DNA from: an uncultured Sutterella sp.
Lineage (GTDB): Bacteria; Pseudomonadota; Gammaproteobacteria; Burkholderiales; Burkholderiaceae_F
Assembly (NCBI GenBank): GCA_900554675.1
Contig: USIM01000025.1
Location: 1-9,363, forward strand
Reading direction: 5' to 3'
Length of the DNA stretch: 9,363 nucleotides
Both the position numbers and the translations under genes were made by a program. This document shows positions 1-7,050 of this stretch, piece by piece; the first letter of the stretch is position 1; every line of letters starts with the position of its first letter. Below the pieces are notes generated by a model. That model was not told where the DNA came from. It ran no database searches and saw only the letters and a list, made by a program, of their open reading frames with translations.

Positions 1-69
1 GTCCCGACCAGACTACTTAAAGACTAGTTTCGCGGGAGTTCAGGGTAATAGGGCTTTTACAGCGGTTTT

Positions 70-294
70 TTGTACTTAGAAGTGTCAAAGTCGGGAAAAA
101 ATAATCGCCAATACCTGATACAAGTGGCCTATAGCATTGCCGAAGAAAGTACCTATAACCGAGAATTTGCTCTATTTAACAAAGTGGATCAGAGTCGACA
201 AAAAATCATCATTACCAACGATGACATTGACTACTCAACGAGTACTGTACGACACATCAAACTGAGAGACTTTTTGCTAAGCGATGATCTTTAG
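70..294 (+). pseudogene. C-terminal remnant of a DUF4143/AAA-type ATPase
   Basis: The 74-residue translation matches the usual end of the ATPase family with an N-terminal AAA domain and a C-terminal DUF4143 domain. It has a YLIQVAYSIAEE stretch (the common 'YIQVAY.IADE' strand), then REF, then KIIITNDD and a final HIKLRDFLL. The AAA domain with its Walker motifs, which should lie several hundred residues upstream, is absent. The same frame has stops at 25-27 and 46-51, and the other two + frames in 1-69 show no family similarity. The only in-frame start is a TTG at 70 with no clear Shine-Dalgarno. I read this as a decayed or truncated gene; a short intact protein is possible but unlikely. These ATPases are often found as isolated, variable genes. 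It ends 23 bp before a terminator stem. The family assignment is from memory of the motif pattern. Confidence 0.6.
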
Positions 295-317
295 TTTGAA
301 AAAACTCTACTTATAGG

Positions 318-357
318 AAAATCCCTCAGATTCTAAGCAAGAAAACTGAGGGATTTT
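318..357. terminator. Bidirectional Rho-independent terminator between convergent genes
   Basis: A perfect 12-bp inverted repeat (AAAATCCCTCAG at 318-329, CTGAGGGATTTT at 346-357) encloses a 16-nt loop. The arms supply an A-tract on one side and a T-tract on the other, so the hairpin can stop transcription from either direction. It sits 23 bp after the end of the DUF4143 remnant and 25 bp after the stop of the ABC transporter ATPase gene. It is therefore the likely end of the amino-acid importer operon. Confidence 0.85.
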
Positions 358-382
358 GTTTGAAGTGAGTGTCTATTTAAGA

Positions 383-1102
383 TTAAAGAACCTTAGACAA
401 GAACGACTTCGTACGATTGTGTTGCGGGTTGCTGAAGATTTGATCCGGCGTACCTTCTTCAACGACACTGCCGCCGTCCATGAAGATAACACGGTCACCC
501 ACTTCACGGGCAAAACCCATTTCGTGCGTCACCACCACCATGGTCATGCCTTCGTTGGCCAATTGCTTCATAACGTCCAACACTTCCTTAACCATTTCCG
601 GGTCAAGGGCAGAGGTCGGTTCATCAAACAACAAAGCTTTCGGGCGCATAGCCAAAGCACGCGCAATGGCGACACGTTGCTTTTGACCGCCGGACAACTG
701 AGACGGATAGGAATCGCTCTTACTGCGCAAGCCCACCTTGTCGAGCAAGTTCATAGCGATTTCTTCGGCCTTTTTCGGATCCATCTTGCGCACTTGAATC
801 GGAGCAAGGGTCAAATTTTGCAAAACGGTCATGTTCTCAAACAAATTGAAGTGTTGGAACACCATACCGACTTCAGCACGAATGCGGTCGATGTTCTTCT
901 TATCATCAATTTCTTCGCCATCGATATAGATGTGACCATCTGTCGGCGTTTCCAAGTGCGTGATACTGCGCAACAACGTGCTCTTACCCGAACCAGAGGG
1001 ACCAATGATCACCACCACTTCTTTGGCTTTAATTTCCATGTTGACGCACGGCAAAACCACATGATCTCCGTAGGCCTTTTTTAAATTCTTAATTACGATC
1101 AT
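383..1102 (-). CDS. Polar amino-acid ABC transporter, ATP-binding protein (GlnQ/HisP type)
   Basis: This 239-residue cytoplasmic ATPase powers uptake of a polar amino acid through the neighbouring permease. All nucleotide-binding motifs are intact: Walker [10 protein letters not shown] (34-42), Q-loop Q83, ABC signature LSGGQ (136-140), Walker B KALLFDE with D160 and catalytic E161, D-loop SALD (164-167) and switch H193. The length and the [16 protein letters not shown] and [10 protein letters not shown] stretches are typical of the GlnQ/HisP/ArtP family of about 240 residues. The ATG overlaps the permease stop by one base (TAATG at 1100-1104 on the complementary strand), which implies translational coupling. 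It is the last gene of a four-gene operon and is followed by the terminator at 318-357. The substrate cannot be told from the ATPase, so no symbol is given. Confidence 0.96.
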   Translation of the reverse strand: MIVIKNLKKAYGDHVVLPCVNMEIKAKEVVVIIGPSGSGKSTLLRSITHLETPTDGHIYIDGEEIDDKKNIDRIRAEVGMVFQHFNLFENMTVLQNLTLAPIQVRKMDPKKAEEIAMNLLDKVGLRSKSDSYPSQLSGGQKQRVAIARALAMRPKALLFDEPTSALDPEMVKEVLDVMKQLANEGMTMVVVTHEMGFAREVGDRVIFMDGGSVVEEGTPDQIFSNPQHNRTKSFLSKVL

Positions 1103-1749
1103 TACTTGTATCTCTTTTCAAGGTAAGCCACTAAACGAGTAATCGGGAAGGTCAAGGCTAAGTAAATCAAAGCCACAGCCGTCCAAATTTCCATTGCACC
1201 GTAGGTACTGGCGATGATCAACTGACCTTGACGGGTCAATTCTTCAAAGCCAATGACGGAGACCAAAGAAGAGTCCTTCAACATGGCAATAAATTCATTG
1301 CCAAGCGGCGGAATAATGCGCTTAAAGGCTTGCGGAATCACCACGAATCGCATCGTTTGAGACCAATTCAAACCCAAAGAACGACCGGCTTCCATTTGGC
1401 CCTTATCAATAGAGAGAATACCGCCGCGGAAGATTTCTGCGATGTAAGCACTACTATTGATACTACAAGCCACAATGGCTGCAATGAACGGATCGATACG
1501 CGTACCGATTAACATCGGCAACGCAAAATAGATCATAAAAATTTGCACCAAGAGCGGCGTACCGCGCAAGAAGTCCACATAGATCTTTGCGGGAATGCGG
1601 AAAATGGCCACACGGGAAATTTGAGCAATCCCGATAAAAAGACCAAAGAGCAAACCTAAGCCCACACTAATGGCCGTAATTTTGAGCGTAACACCGGCTC
1701 CGACCAACAAGAGCGGGAAAGAGTCGATGATTAATTGAAAATCAAACAT
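1102..1749 (-). CDS. Polar amino-acid ABC transporter, inner-membrane permease (GlnP/HisM type)
   Basis: The 215-residue protein is a permease of the HisMQ/GlnP family, usually 210-230 residues. Hydrophobic segments lie near residues 12-44, 66-84, 86-108 and 183-207, with weaker ones between. The family hallmark [10 protein letters not shown] is at 60-69. The cytoplasmic EAA loop that docks on the ATPase is at about 120-150 ([12 protein letters not shown] then [19 protein letters not shown]). Only one permease gene is present, so it probably acts as a homodimer, as GlnP does, rather than as a HisQ/HisM-type heterodimer; this is inferred. The start is an ATG 30 bp after the preceding binding-protein gene. 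The best Shine-Dalgarno (AAAAGG, 1762-1767) is 12 nt away, longer than usual. The 3' end overlaps the ATPase gene. Confidence 0.95.
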   Translation of the reverse strand: MFDFQLIIDSFPLLLVGAGVTLKITAISVGLGLLFGLFIGIAQISRVAIFRIPAKIYVDFLRGTPLLVQIFMIYFALPMLIGTRIDPFIAAIVACSINSSAYIAEIFRGGILSIDKGQMEAGRSLGLNWSQTMRFVVIPQAFKRIIPPLGNEFIAMLKDSSLVSVIGFEELTRQGQLIIASTYGAMEIWTAVALIYLALTFPITRLVAYLEKRYK

Positions 1750-1779
1750 GTCGATGTTTTGCCTTTTCGTTGTTATTGA

Positions 1780-2517
1780 TTATTGGCGAGCGCCAAACCA
1801 CTTTTGGTAGATCTTGTCATACTCACCATTGGCACGGATGATTTCCATACCCTTATTGAGTTTTTCCAAAAGTGCTTTATTGCCCTTTTTGACGCCCATA
1901 CCGTAATTTTCGGCATCAAAAACTTGATTGACGGTCATTACCGTCTTGTCACCGCGGCGAGCAAGGTAGTAGTCAACAACAGGCTTGTCGTTTAACACGG
2001 CCTCACAGCCTAAGTTCTTTAATTCCATGAAGGCTTCGGTAATGCTATTGAATTCCGTTACCTTGGCGCCCTTCACGCGATTGGCAGCCATAGCACCGGT
2101 CGTACCGATTTGAGCACAAAGGCGTTGACGTTCCAAGCTCTTTAAACCGTCGTACTTAGCTTGGTCAGCCTTACGAATCAAAATCACCAAACCGGATTGG
2201 TAATAAGGACTCGTGAAATCGATACGCGCTTGACGCTCAGGCGTGATCGTCATGGCGGCAGCCGTCACATCAATCACACCGGTTTGCAAGGACGGAATCA
2301 ATGCATCAAAACCCATGTTATGAATTTTGATATCGTCGCCCACGGCCTTGGCCATTGCGCGAATCACATCAATATCGAAGCCCGTGACTTCATGGGTTTG
2401 CTCGTCCATAAATTCAAACGGAGCAAAGGTGGCTTCCGTGCCGATCGTAATCGTGCCGGCTTGAACACTAAAGGCCATCCCAACGGCAGCAAGTGCCCCC
2501 ACAATCGTCTTTTTCAT
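1780..2517 (-). CDS. Periplasmic polar amino-acid-binding protein B of the importer
   Basis: This 245-residue solute-binding protein (SBP_bac_3 family) captures an amino acid in the periplasm and delivers it to the permease. A signal peptide ending VQA at residue 20 is clear, and there is no lipobox Cys, so the mature protein is soluble. Family landmarks are FAPFEF (31-36), GFDIDV (46-51), FDALIPSLQTG (70-80), MTITPER with likely carboxylate-binding R95, PYYQSGL (104-110), AQIGTTGA (135-142), LNDKPV with likely amino-group-binding D177, and the terminal NGEYDKIYQKWFG (230-242). C134 and C171 match a Cys pair in paralogue A. The start is supported by AAAGGA at 2524-2529, six bases before the ATG. 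It follows paralogue A by 39 bp and precedes the permease by 30 bp. The exact ligand is unknown; glutamine, histidine, arginine or cystine-like substrates are all possible. Confidence 0.95.
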   Translation of the reverse strand: MKKTIVGALAAVGMAFSVQAGTITIGTEATFAPFEFMDEQTHEVTGFDIDVIRAMAKAVGDDIKIHNMGFDALIPSLQTGVIDVTAAAMTITPERQARIDFTSPYYQSGLVILIRKADQAKYDGLKSLERQRLCAQIGTTGAMAANRVKGAKVTEFNSITEAFMELKNLGCEAVLNDKPVVDYYLARRGDKTVMTVNQVFDAENYGMGVKKGNKALLEKLNKGMEIIRANGEYDKIYQKWFGARQ

Positions 2518-2556
2518 GAAAAATCCTTTCAGTCTGTATTCGAATTGTCTTCGAAA

Positions 2557-3309
2557 TTACTTCTGAGCCCCGAACCACTTCGTGTAAATACGGTCGTATT
2601 CACCGTTGGCTTTAACCTTTTCCAAGCCTTGGTTCACGAACTCTTGCATCTTCTTGTTATTCTTTGCCACGGCAATCCCGTAGTCTTCAGCCGACAGGGC
2701 TTCAGGCAAACGGTACATTCCTTGAGTGCCACGACGAGCCATATAGTAATCCATCACAGGCTTATCATGCACGACGGCTTCACAACCGCCATTTTGTAAT
2801 TCTAAGAATGCTTCCGGAGCAGAGTTAAATTCCTTAACGTTTTGACCGGAGAACTTGGGAGCCGTAATGGCACCCGTGGTACCAATTTGTGCACACAGTT
2901 GCTTACCCTTGATGCTATCAATCGTCGGATACTTCGCCTTGTTGGCTTCACGAACCATCACGGCCAAACCGGATTGATAGTAGGGCTTAGAGAAAAGCAC
3001 GCGACGAGCACGTTGTTCCGTAATCGTCATGCCACTGATGGCAAAGTCAATGGCGCGCGTTTGCAAAGCCGGAATCAAACCGTCAAACGGCATATTTTGC
3101 AACTTGATTTCAACGCCTTGGGCCTTACCGATTGCACGGATCAAGTCCATTTCAAAACCAGCCGGTTGATTATTCTCATCCACAAATTCAAACGGAGCAA
3201 AAGCCATGTTGGCACCGGCCGTATACACCTCTGCTGCTTGAGCTTGTGCCATCACGCCGGTTGCTGCCATCATCACGGCCATCATCGTTGCTTTAATCTT
3301 TAACGTCAT
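2557..3309 (-). CDS. Periplasmic polar amino-acid-binding protein A of the importer (first gene of operon)
   Basis: This 250-residue solute-binding protein belongs to the same family as its downstream neighbour and is about half identical to it by eye. The N-terminus is a signal peptide with a Met/Ala-rich core ending near AQAQA (21-25). Landmarks are FAPFEFVDE (37-45), FDGLIPALQT (75-84), MTITEQR with likely carboxylate-binding R100, PYYQSGL (109-115), CAQIGTTGA (139-147), VHDKPV with D182, and the final NGEYDRIYTKWFG (235-247). C139 and C176 have the same spacing as the Cys pair in paralogue B. An AAGGAG Shine-Dalgarno (3316-3321) six bases before the ATG fixes the start. It is the promoter-proximal gene of the operon. 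Having two binding proteins for one permease suggests two substrates or two affinities for the same transporter; this is inferred. Confidence 0.95.
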   Translation of the reverse strand: MTLKIKATMMAVMMAATGVMAQAQAAEVYTAGANMAFAPFEFVDENNQPAGFEMDLIRAIGKAQGVEIKLQNMPFDGLIPALQTRAIDFAISGMTITEQRARRVLFSKPYYQSGLAVMVREANKAKYPTIDSIKGKQLCAQIGTTGAITAPKFSGQNVKEFNSAPEAFLELQNGGCEAVVHDKPVMDYYMARRGTQGMYRLPEALSAEDYGIAVAKNNKKMQEFVNQGLEKVKANGEYDRIYTKWFGAQK

Positions 3310-3361
3310 TTTGCTCTCCTTGTCGATCCAAGCAAAAATTTTTCTTCTTTATTTCTTCTAA

Positions 3362-3398
3362 ACGCCCCTTTCAGAACTCTTGGAGTCACTTTTGGCGT
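3362..3398 (-). repeat. Weak nested inverted repeat in the leader region of the importer operon
   Basis: Outer arms ACGCC (3362-3366) and GGCGT (3394-3398) enclose inner arms ACTC (3376-3379) and GAGT (3383-3386). It lies 40-75 bp before the Shine-Dalgarno of the first binding-protein gene, so it could form in the operon leader RNA or act as an operator. No U-tract follows, so it is not a classical attenuator terminator. The arms are short and chance is a real alternative. Confidence 0.25.
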
Positions 3399-3647
3399 CG
3401 TGAGGTGAAAGTTTATCCATGCAAGAAAATCGTACAACCTCACAACCGTCGAATTGTTTCAACAAAAGGTCGACAATTATTTGCCAAATGCCTATTGTTT
3501 TTCGAACATTTCCCTCCAAATAATACTAACCCTTTGAAATTATTAAATAAAGACTCGTTTACACTTAATCGCTCGCATGAGAAGAAAAATAGAGCTTTTT
3601 ACTTACATCAAATCGCAATGCAAAAAATGTGTAGGGATTTTTTTCTA

Positions 3648-3662
3648 ATCAAGTTTCTTGAT
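3648..3662. repeat. 15-bp palindrome (ATCAAG-TTT-CTTGAT), possible operator
   Basis: Perfect 6-bp arms (3648-3653 and 3657-3662) are separated by three bases. An offset inverted pair AAGTT/AACTT (3651-3655, 3663-3667) overlaps it. It lies in the AT-rich spacer about 340 bp upstream of the importer operon start codon. The symmetry is like that of many dimeric-regulator sites, but no regulator can be named and such repeats are common in AT-rich DNA. Confidence 0.25.
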
Positions 3663-3764
3663 AACTTCTAAAAAGAAAAATAATTTTCTTTACATTTCAA
3701 TGAATTAGATAGTTCAAAGTCGAAATTCTTTTAATTGACAAGTTTGTATTTTTGTCGACTAAAA

Positions 3765-3790
3765 AAAAGTTTGAGCTAACTCAAACTTTT
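3765..3790 (-). terminator. Rho-independent terminator after the small RHH-like gene
   Basis: A perfect 11-bp inverted repeat (AAAAGTTTGAG at 3765-3775, CTCAAACTTTT at 3780-3790) has a 4-nt loop. On the - strand it runs into eight T residues (complement of 3761-3768). It lies 77 bp after the stop codon of the 73-residue gene, so it most likely ends the transcript coming from yigZ and the small gene. It would also insulate the importer promoter region from upstream transcription. The + strand side has only four T residues. Confidence 0.8.
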
Positions 3791-3867
3791 AATGGAAAAG
3801 TCAGTTTTTCATCAAAAAAACCGCTTTATTTGGAAAATTTTCAACCCAATTGTTGAAAATCATGACT

Positions 3868-4089
3868 TCAAGATTGCTTCAAATCGGAGGTATTGTGCAA
3901 CTGTTTCATCAAGGCTTGAAATTCATCCTCGGTCATCTTCTCTTTGGCTCTCGAAAAATAGGTGCTAAAAAGCAACTCTAAACTGCGAGTGATCACTTCA
4001 GATGAAGAGCATTGATGAATTTGAGCAAAAGCTTCCAGTCGCTCTGCGTAGTGGCTTGGAACTTCGACCTCAATGGTTCGGTGCTGCAT
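3868..4089 (-). CDS. Small ribbon-helix-helix-like protein (CopG/antitoxin-like), function unknown
   Basis: A 73-residue product with the outline of a ribbon-helix-helix DNA-binding protein. It has a short strand RTIEVEVP (4-11), a first helix YAERLEAFAQIHQ (14-26), a turn with SSSE (28-31), and a second amphipathic helix VITRSLELLFSTYF (32-45). A charged tail follows, including KEKMTEDEFQALMKQL. RHH proteins bind DNA as dimers through the strand; many are antitoxins or small repressors. No toxin gene lies beside it: upstream is yigZ and downstream is an AT-rich spacer. The gene is credible because a full-consensus Shine-Dalgarno precedes it and a terminator follows it. It starts 96 bp after the yigZ stop and may be co-transcribed. 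The fold assignment is from pattern only; a non-DNA-binding helical protein is possible. Confidence 0.7.
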   Translation of the reverse strand: MQHRTIEVEVPSHYAERLEAFAQIHQCSSSEVITRSLELLFSTYFSRAKEKMTEDEFQALMKQLHNTSDLKQS

Positions 4090-4096
4090 GGGCTAA

Positions 4097-4104
4097 ACCT
4101 CCTT
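4097..4104 (-). promoter_or_regulatory. Strong Shine-Dalgarno of the small RHH-like gene
   Basis: AAGGAGGT on the - strand, an eight-base anti-16S match, lies seven bases before the ATG at 4089. It is the best ribosome site in the window and the main reason for treating this short open frame as a real gene with this start. Confidence 0.75.
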
Positions 4105-4169
4105 GACTTATTATCCTGTCTCAAGGAGAAAAACTCTTGCCAAAAAGCCTCATGCGTTGATAAAAGCCA

Positions 4170-4187
4170 AAAGGCACTCTCGCCTTT
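4170..4187 (-). terminator. Small hairpin at the yigZ stop codon, possible weak terminator
   Basis: AAAGGC (4170-4175) and GCCTTT (4182-4187) pair around a 6-nt loop that overlaps the yigZ stop codon. On the - strand it is followed by TTGGCTTTT, a broken T-run. It may cause partial termination between yigZ and the small downstream gene or stabilise the yigZ mRNA end. The stem is short and the T-run is interrupted, so confidence is low. Confidence 0.3.
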
Positions 4188-4824
4188 ACGCCCGATCTTC
4201 TTCGATTTCGACCAAAAGGTTGGCGGCAGTCTTTTCTGTCAGGGTGTTAATGAGAGTGTCAACATGCTCAAGAGGCACATCAAGCAAAAACGTCACGTCC
4301 ATCCCAAAGTCTTTTTCCAGAATCTGAGCGTTCACTGATTCAAATTCACGCAAAGCAATATTGACAAAACGATGCTCTAAGGTGAAGCGAACTTTTTGAC
4401 ACGGCACACGTTCTCGAATTGGGAGAGATTCCAATCCTAATTTGGTAAGCCCCTGATAGGCCCTCACAAGACCACCCGTGCCCAAGAGAATACCACCAAA
4501 ATACCGCGTCACAACGGCGGCGACTTCACCCACTCCACAGTGCAAAAGGACCGTGAGCATCGGGCGTCCTGCCGTGCCCTTCGGTTCCCCGTCGTCGCTT
4601 GCGCCAACCTGAGCGGTGCTTCCGGGCTCGCCTGCGACATAGGCCCAGCAGTTATGTGTTGCCGTGGCGTGCTCTTCACGAATGCGATCGATAAAAGCCT
4701 TGGCTTCCTCGGTATTGGTGACGCGCGCCATCGTCACGATAAAGCGTGAGCGATGAATAATTTCTTCAGCACGATGAATTTCACCGGGCTTAAGATCAGG
4801 GACGTTGTAAACGGTTTGTGCCAT
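4186..4824 (-). CDS. yigZ: YigZ/IMPACT family protein
   Basis: A 212-residue cytoplasmic protein of the UPF0029/IMPACT family (E. coli YigZ is about 204 residues). The N-terminal IMPACT domain carries SRFIV (26-30), H57 and C59 in ATHNCWAY, the hallmark SDDGEPKGTAGRP (76-88), RYFGG (107-111) and LGTGGLVRAY (114-123). A smaller C-terminal alpha/beta domain (about 140-207) completes the usual two-domain fold. Its biochemical role in bacteria is not firmly established; eukaryotic IMPACT proteins act in translational control through GCN1. The ATG at 4824 is the only possible start, since a stop lies upstream in frame with no other start codon between, yet it has no recognisable Shine-Dalgarno. 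It begins only 12 bp after the groEL terminator stem, so its promoter must overlap that stem or it relies on read-through. Confidence 0.93.
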   Translation of the reverse strand: MAQTVYNVPDLKPGEIHRAEEIIHRSRFIVTMARVTNTEEAKAFIDRIREEHATATHNCWAYVAGEPGSTAQVGASDDGEPKGTAGRPMLTVLLHCGVGEVAAVVTRYFGGILLGTGGLVRAYQGLTKLGLESLPIRERVPCQKVRFTLEHRFVNIALREFESVNAQILEKDFGMDVTFLLDVPLEHVDTLINTLTEKTAANLLVEIEEDRA

Positions 4825-4836
4825 TTCGAAATAGAG

Positions 4837-4876
4837 AAAAAGCGATCCGAAAACATCATGTCTCGGATCGCTTTTT
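4837..4876 (-). terminator. groEL: Rho-independent terminator of the groES-groEL operon
   Basis: A perfect 14-bp inverted repeat (AAAAAGCGATCCGA at 4837-4850, TCGGATCGCTTTTT at 4863-4876) has a 12-nt loop. It starts 32 bp after the groEL stop codon in the direction of transcription, and the arm ends in five T residues on the - strand. It is symmetric enough to work on the + strand too, but no + strand gene runs into it. The yigZ start codon follows the stem by 12 bp. Confidence 0.88.
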
Positions 4877-4883
4877 TGATCAA
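4855..4883 (-). promoter_or_regulatory. Candidate yigZ promoter embedded in the groEL terminator
   Basis: On the - strand TTGATC (4878-4883) and CATGAT (4855-4860) are spaced by exactly 17 bases and match the sigma70 consensus at four of six positions each. The -10 would lie in the terminator loop and transcription would start inside the second stem arm, leaving a leader of about 20-25 nt with no Shine-Dalgarno. Position rather than sequence strength is the reason for listing it. Confidence 0.2.
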
Positions 4884-4908
4884 GGAATCAAATTCTTATG
4901 GAATCCGA

Positions 4909-6546
<1,638 letters not shown>

Positions 6547-6584
6547 TTATTACTCCAAAAACAAATAAATCGAAATGCAAGAAA

Positions 6585-6872
6585 TTAGCAGAGAACGCCC
6601 ATGATGTCTTCTTCGCGCATCACGAGGTATTCTTCACCATCAACCTTGACGGTTTGACCAGCATACTTACCGAACAAAACACGATCACCGACCTTGACAT
6701 CCATCGGGATCAACTTGCCGGCATCATCACGCTTACCAGGACCGACAGCCAAAACTTCACCTTGATCGGGCTTTTCACCGGCGCTATCGGGAAGAACGAT
6801 ACCGCTAGCGGTAGTACGTTCAACTTCCAAACGCTTGACGATCACACGGTCATGTAACGGACGAATTTGCAT
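6585..6872 (-). CDS. groES: Co-chaperonin GroES (10 kDa, Hsp10)
   Basis: A 95-residue co-chaperonin; seven copies form the lid of the GroEL cage. The protein starts [14 protein letters not shown]. The mobile loop that contacts GroEL lies around residues 17-32 with the hydrophobic IVL triplet at 24-26. [16 protein letters not shown] (34-49), [13 protein letters not shown] (61-73) and [10 protein letters not shown] (85-94) are typical. The open frame extends 16 codons further upstream to an ATG at 6920, but I chose the ATG at 6872. It gives the standard family length and N-terminus and has an AGGAGA ribosome site six bases before it. The last residue is Cys, where many homologues end in a charged or small residue. 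It is the first gene of the groES-groEL operon. Confidence 0.98.
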   Translation of the reverse strand: MQIRPLHDRVIVKRLEVERTTASGIVLPDSAGEKPDQGEVLAVGPGKRDDAGKLIPMDVKVGDRVLFGKYAGQTVKVDGEEYLVMREEDIMGVLC

Positions 6873-6878
6873 TTGATT

Positions 6879-6884
6879 TCTCCT
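6879..6884 (-). promoter_or_regulatory. Shine-Dalgarno that fixes the groES start
   Basis: AGGAGA on the - strand lies six bases before the ATG at 6872. It sits inside the longer open frame beginning at 6920 and supports the shorter 95-residue GroES. Confidence 0.75.
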
Positions 6885-6918
6885 AACTTTCAATGAAACC
6901 TTTTTTACGAAACGCCAC

Positions 6919-6924
6919 ATTATC
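6919..6924 (-). promoter_or_regulatory. Candidate -10 hexamer for groES-groEL
   Basis: GATAAT on the - strand matches TATAAT at five of six positions and would give a leader of about 40 nt before groES. No good -35 lies 16-18 bases upstream (GAATGG at the 17-base position). I found neither a CIRCE repeat (TTAGCACTC-N9-GAGTGCTAA) nor a convincing sigma32 pair. The closest to a sigma32 -10 (CCCCATNT) is CCCAAGAT at 6926-6933, without a matching CTTGAAA. Confidence 0.25.
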
Positions 6925-6969
6925 TCTTATCTTGGGCGATTCCATTCATACAGAATTTCGGTACTATTG

Positions 6970-6986
6970 ATAGGAACAATTCCTAT
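6970..6986. repeat. 17-bp palindrome in the groES/dacB divergent spacer, possible operator
   Basis: ATAGGAA (6970-6976) and TTCCTAT (6980-6986) are perfect 7-bp arms around CAA. The site is 97 bp upstream of groES and 64 bp upstream of the chosen dacB start, in a spacer of about 180 bp between divergent genes. The dyad symmetry suits a dimeric regulator. I do not recognise the motif as a known heat-shock operator. Confidence 0.35.
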
Positions 6987-7040
6987 GTCCGAAAAATTCC
7001 TTCGTATATTGGCATATGTGGGGATACTTTTTCCATTTTC

Positions 7041-7045
7041 AAGGG
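7041..7045 (+). promoter_or_regulatory. Shine-Dalgarno supporting the dacB start at 7051
   Basis: AAGGG ends five bases before the ATG at 7051. The alternative starts upstream (TTG at 6967, ATG at 6985) have no comparable site, and the first of them lies inside the palindrome region. Confidence 0.55.
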
Positions 7046-7050
7046 CAAAA

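Larger units (their letters stand above)
3310..3867. other. AT-rich intergenic region, no convincing gene; likely holds the importer promoter
   Basis: About 560 bp, much richer in A+T than the flanking genes. The longest open frame (3405-3671, +) gives an 88-residue product with no recognisable domain, no good ribosome site and unusual composition, so I do not call it. The region must contain the importer operon promoter on the - strand, but many near-matches to -10 and -35 hexamers occur in such AT-rich DNA and none stands out. Structures visible are a nested inverted repeat at 3362-3398, a palindrome at 3648-3662 and a terminator at 3765-3790. Confidence 0.6.

Noticed and set aside
356..1084. 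242-residue + strand open frame opposite the ABC transporter ATPase
   Set aside because: It is His/Arg-rich with no domain, fully overlaps a gene with every ABC ATPase motif intact, and its start lies in the terminator.
3330..3404. Possible amino-acid riboswitch or attenuator in the importer leader
   Set aside because: There are only short nested stems, no terminator hairpin with a U-tract, no leader peptide with repeated codons, and no match I recognise to a known riboswitch.
3405..3671. 88-residue + strand open frame in the AT-rich spacer
   Set aside because: It has no clear ribosome site, no domain and no conserved pattern, and its Lys/Asn/Phe-rich composition is that expected of AT-rich noncoding DNA.
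3735..3763. Perfect TTGACA (3735-3740) on the + strand, a possible -35
   Set aside because: The -10 at 17-base spacing is ACTAAA, a terminator lies just downstream, and no + strand gene follows for several kilobases.
4122..4139. Inverted repeat CAAGGAG...CTCTTG between yigZ and the small gene
   Set aside because: The stem is only about six pairs with a bulge, and it neither covers the ribosome site of the small gene nor has a T-run.
6873..6920. Longer GroES start at 6920 (111 residues)
   Set aside because: It adds 16 residues absent from the family, while the ATG at 6872 has the standard N-terminus and its own Shine-Dalgarno.
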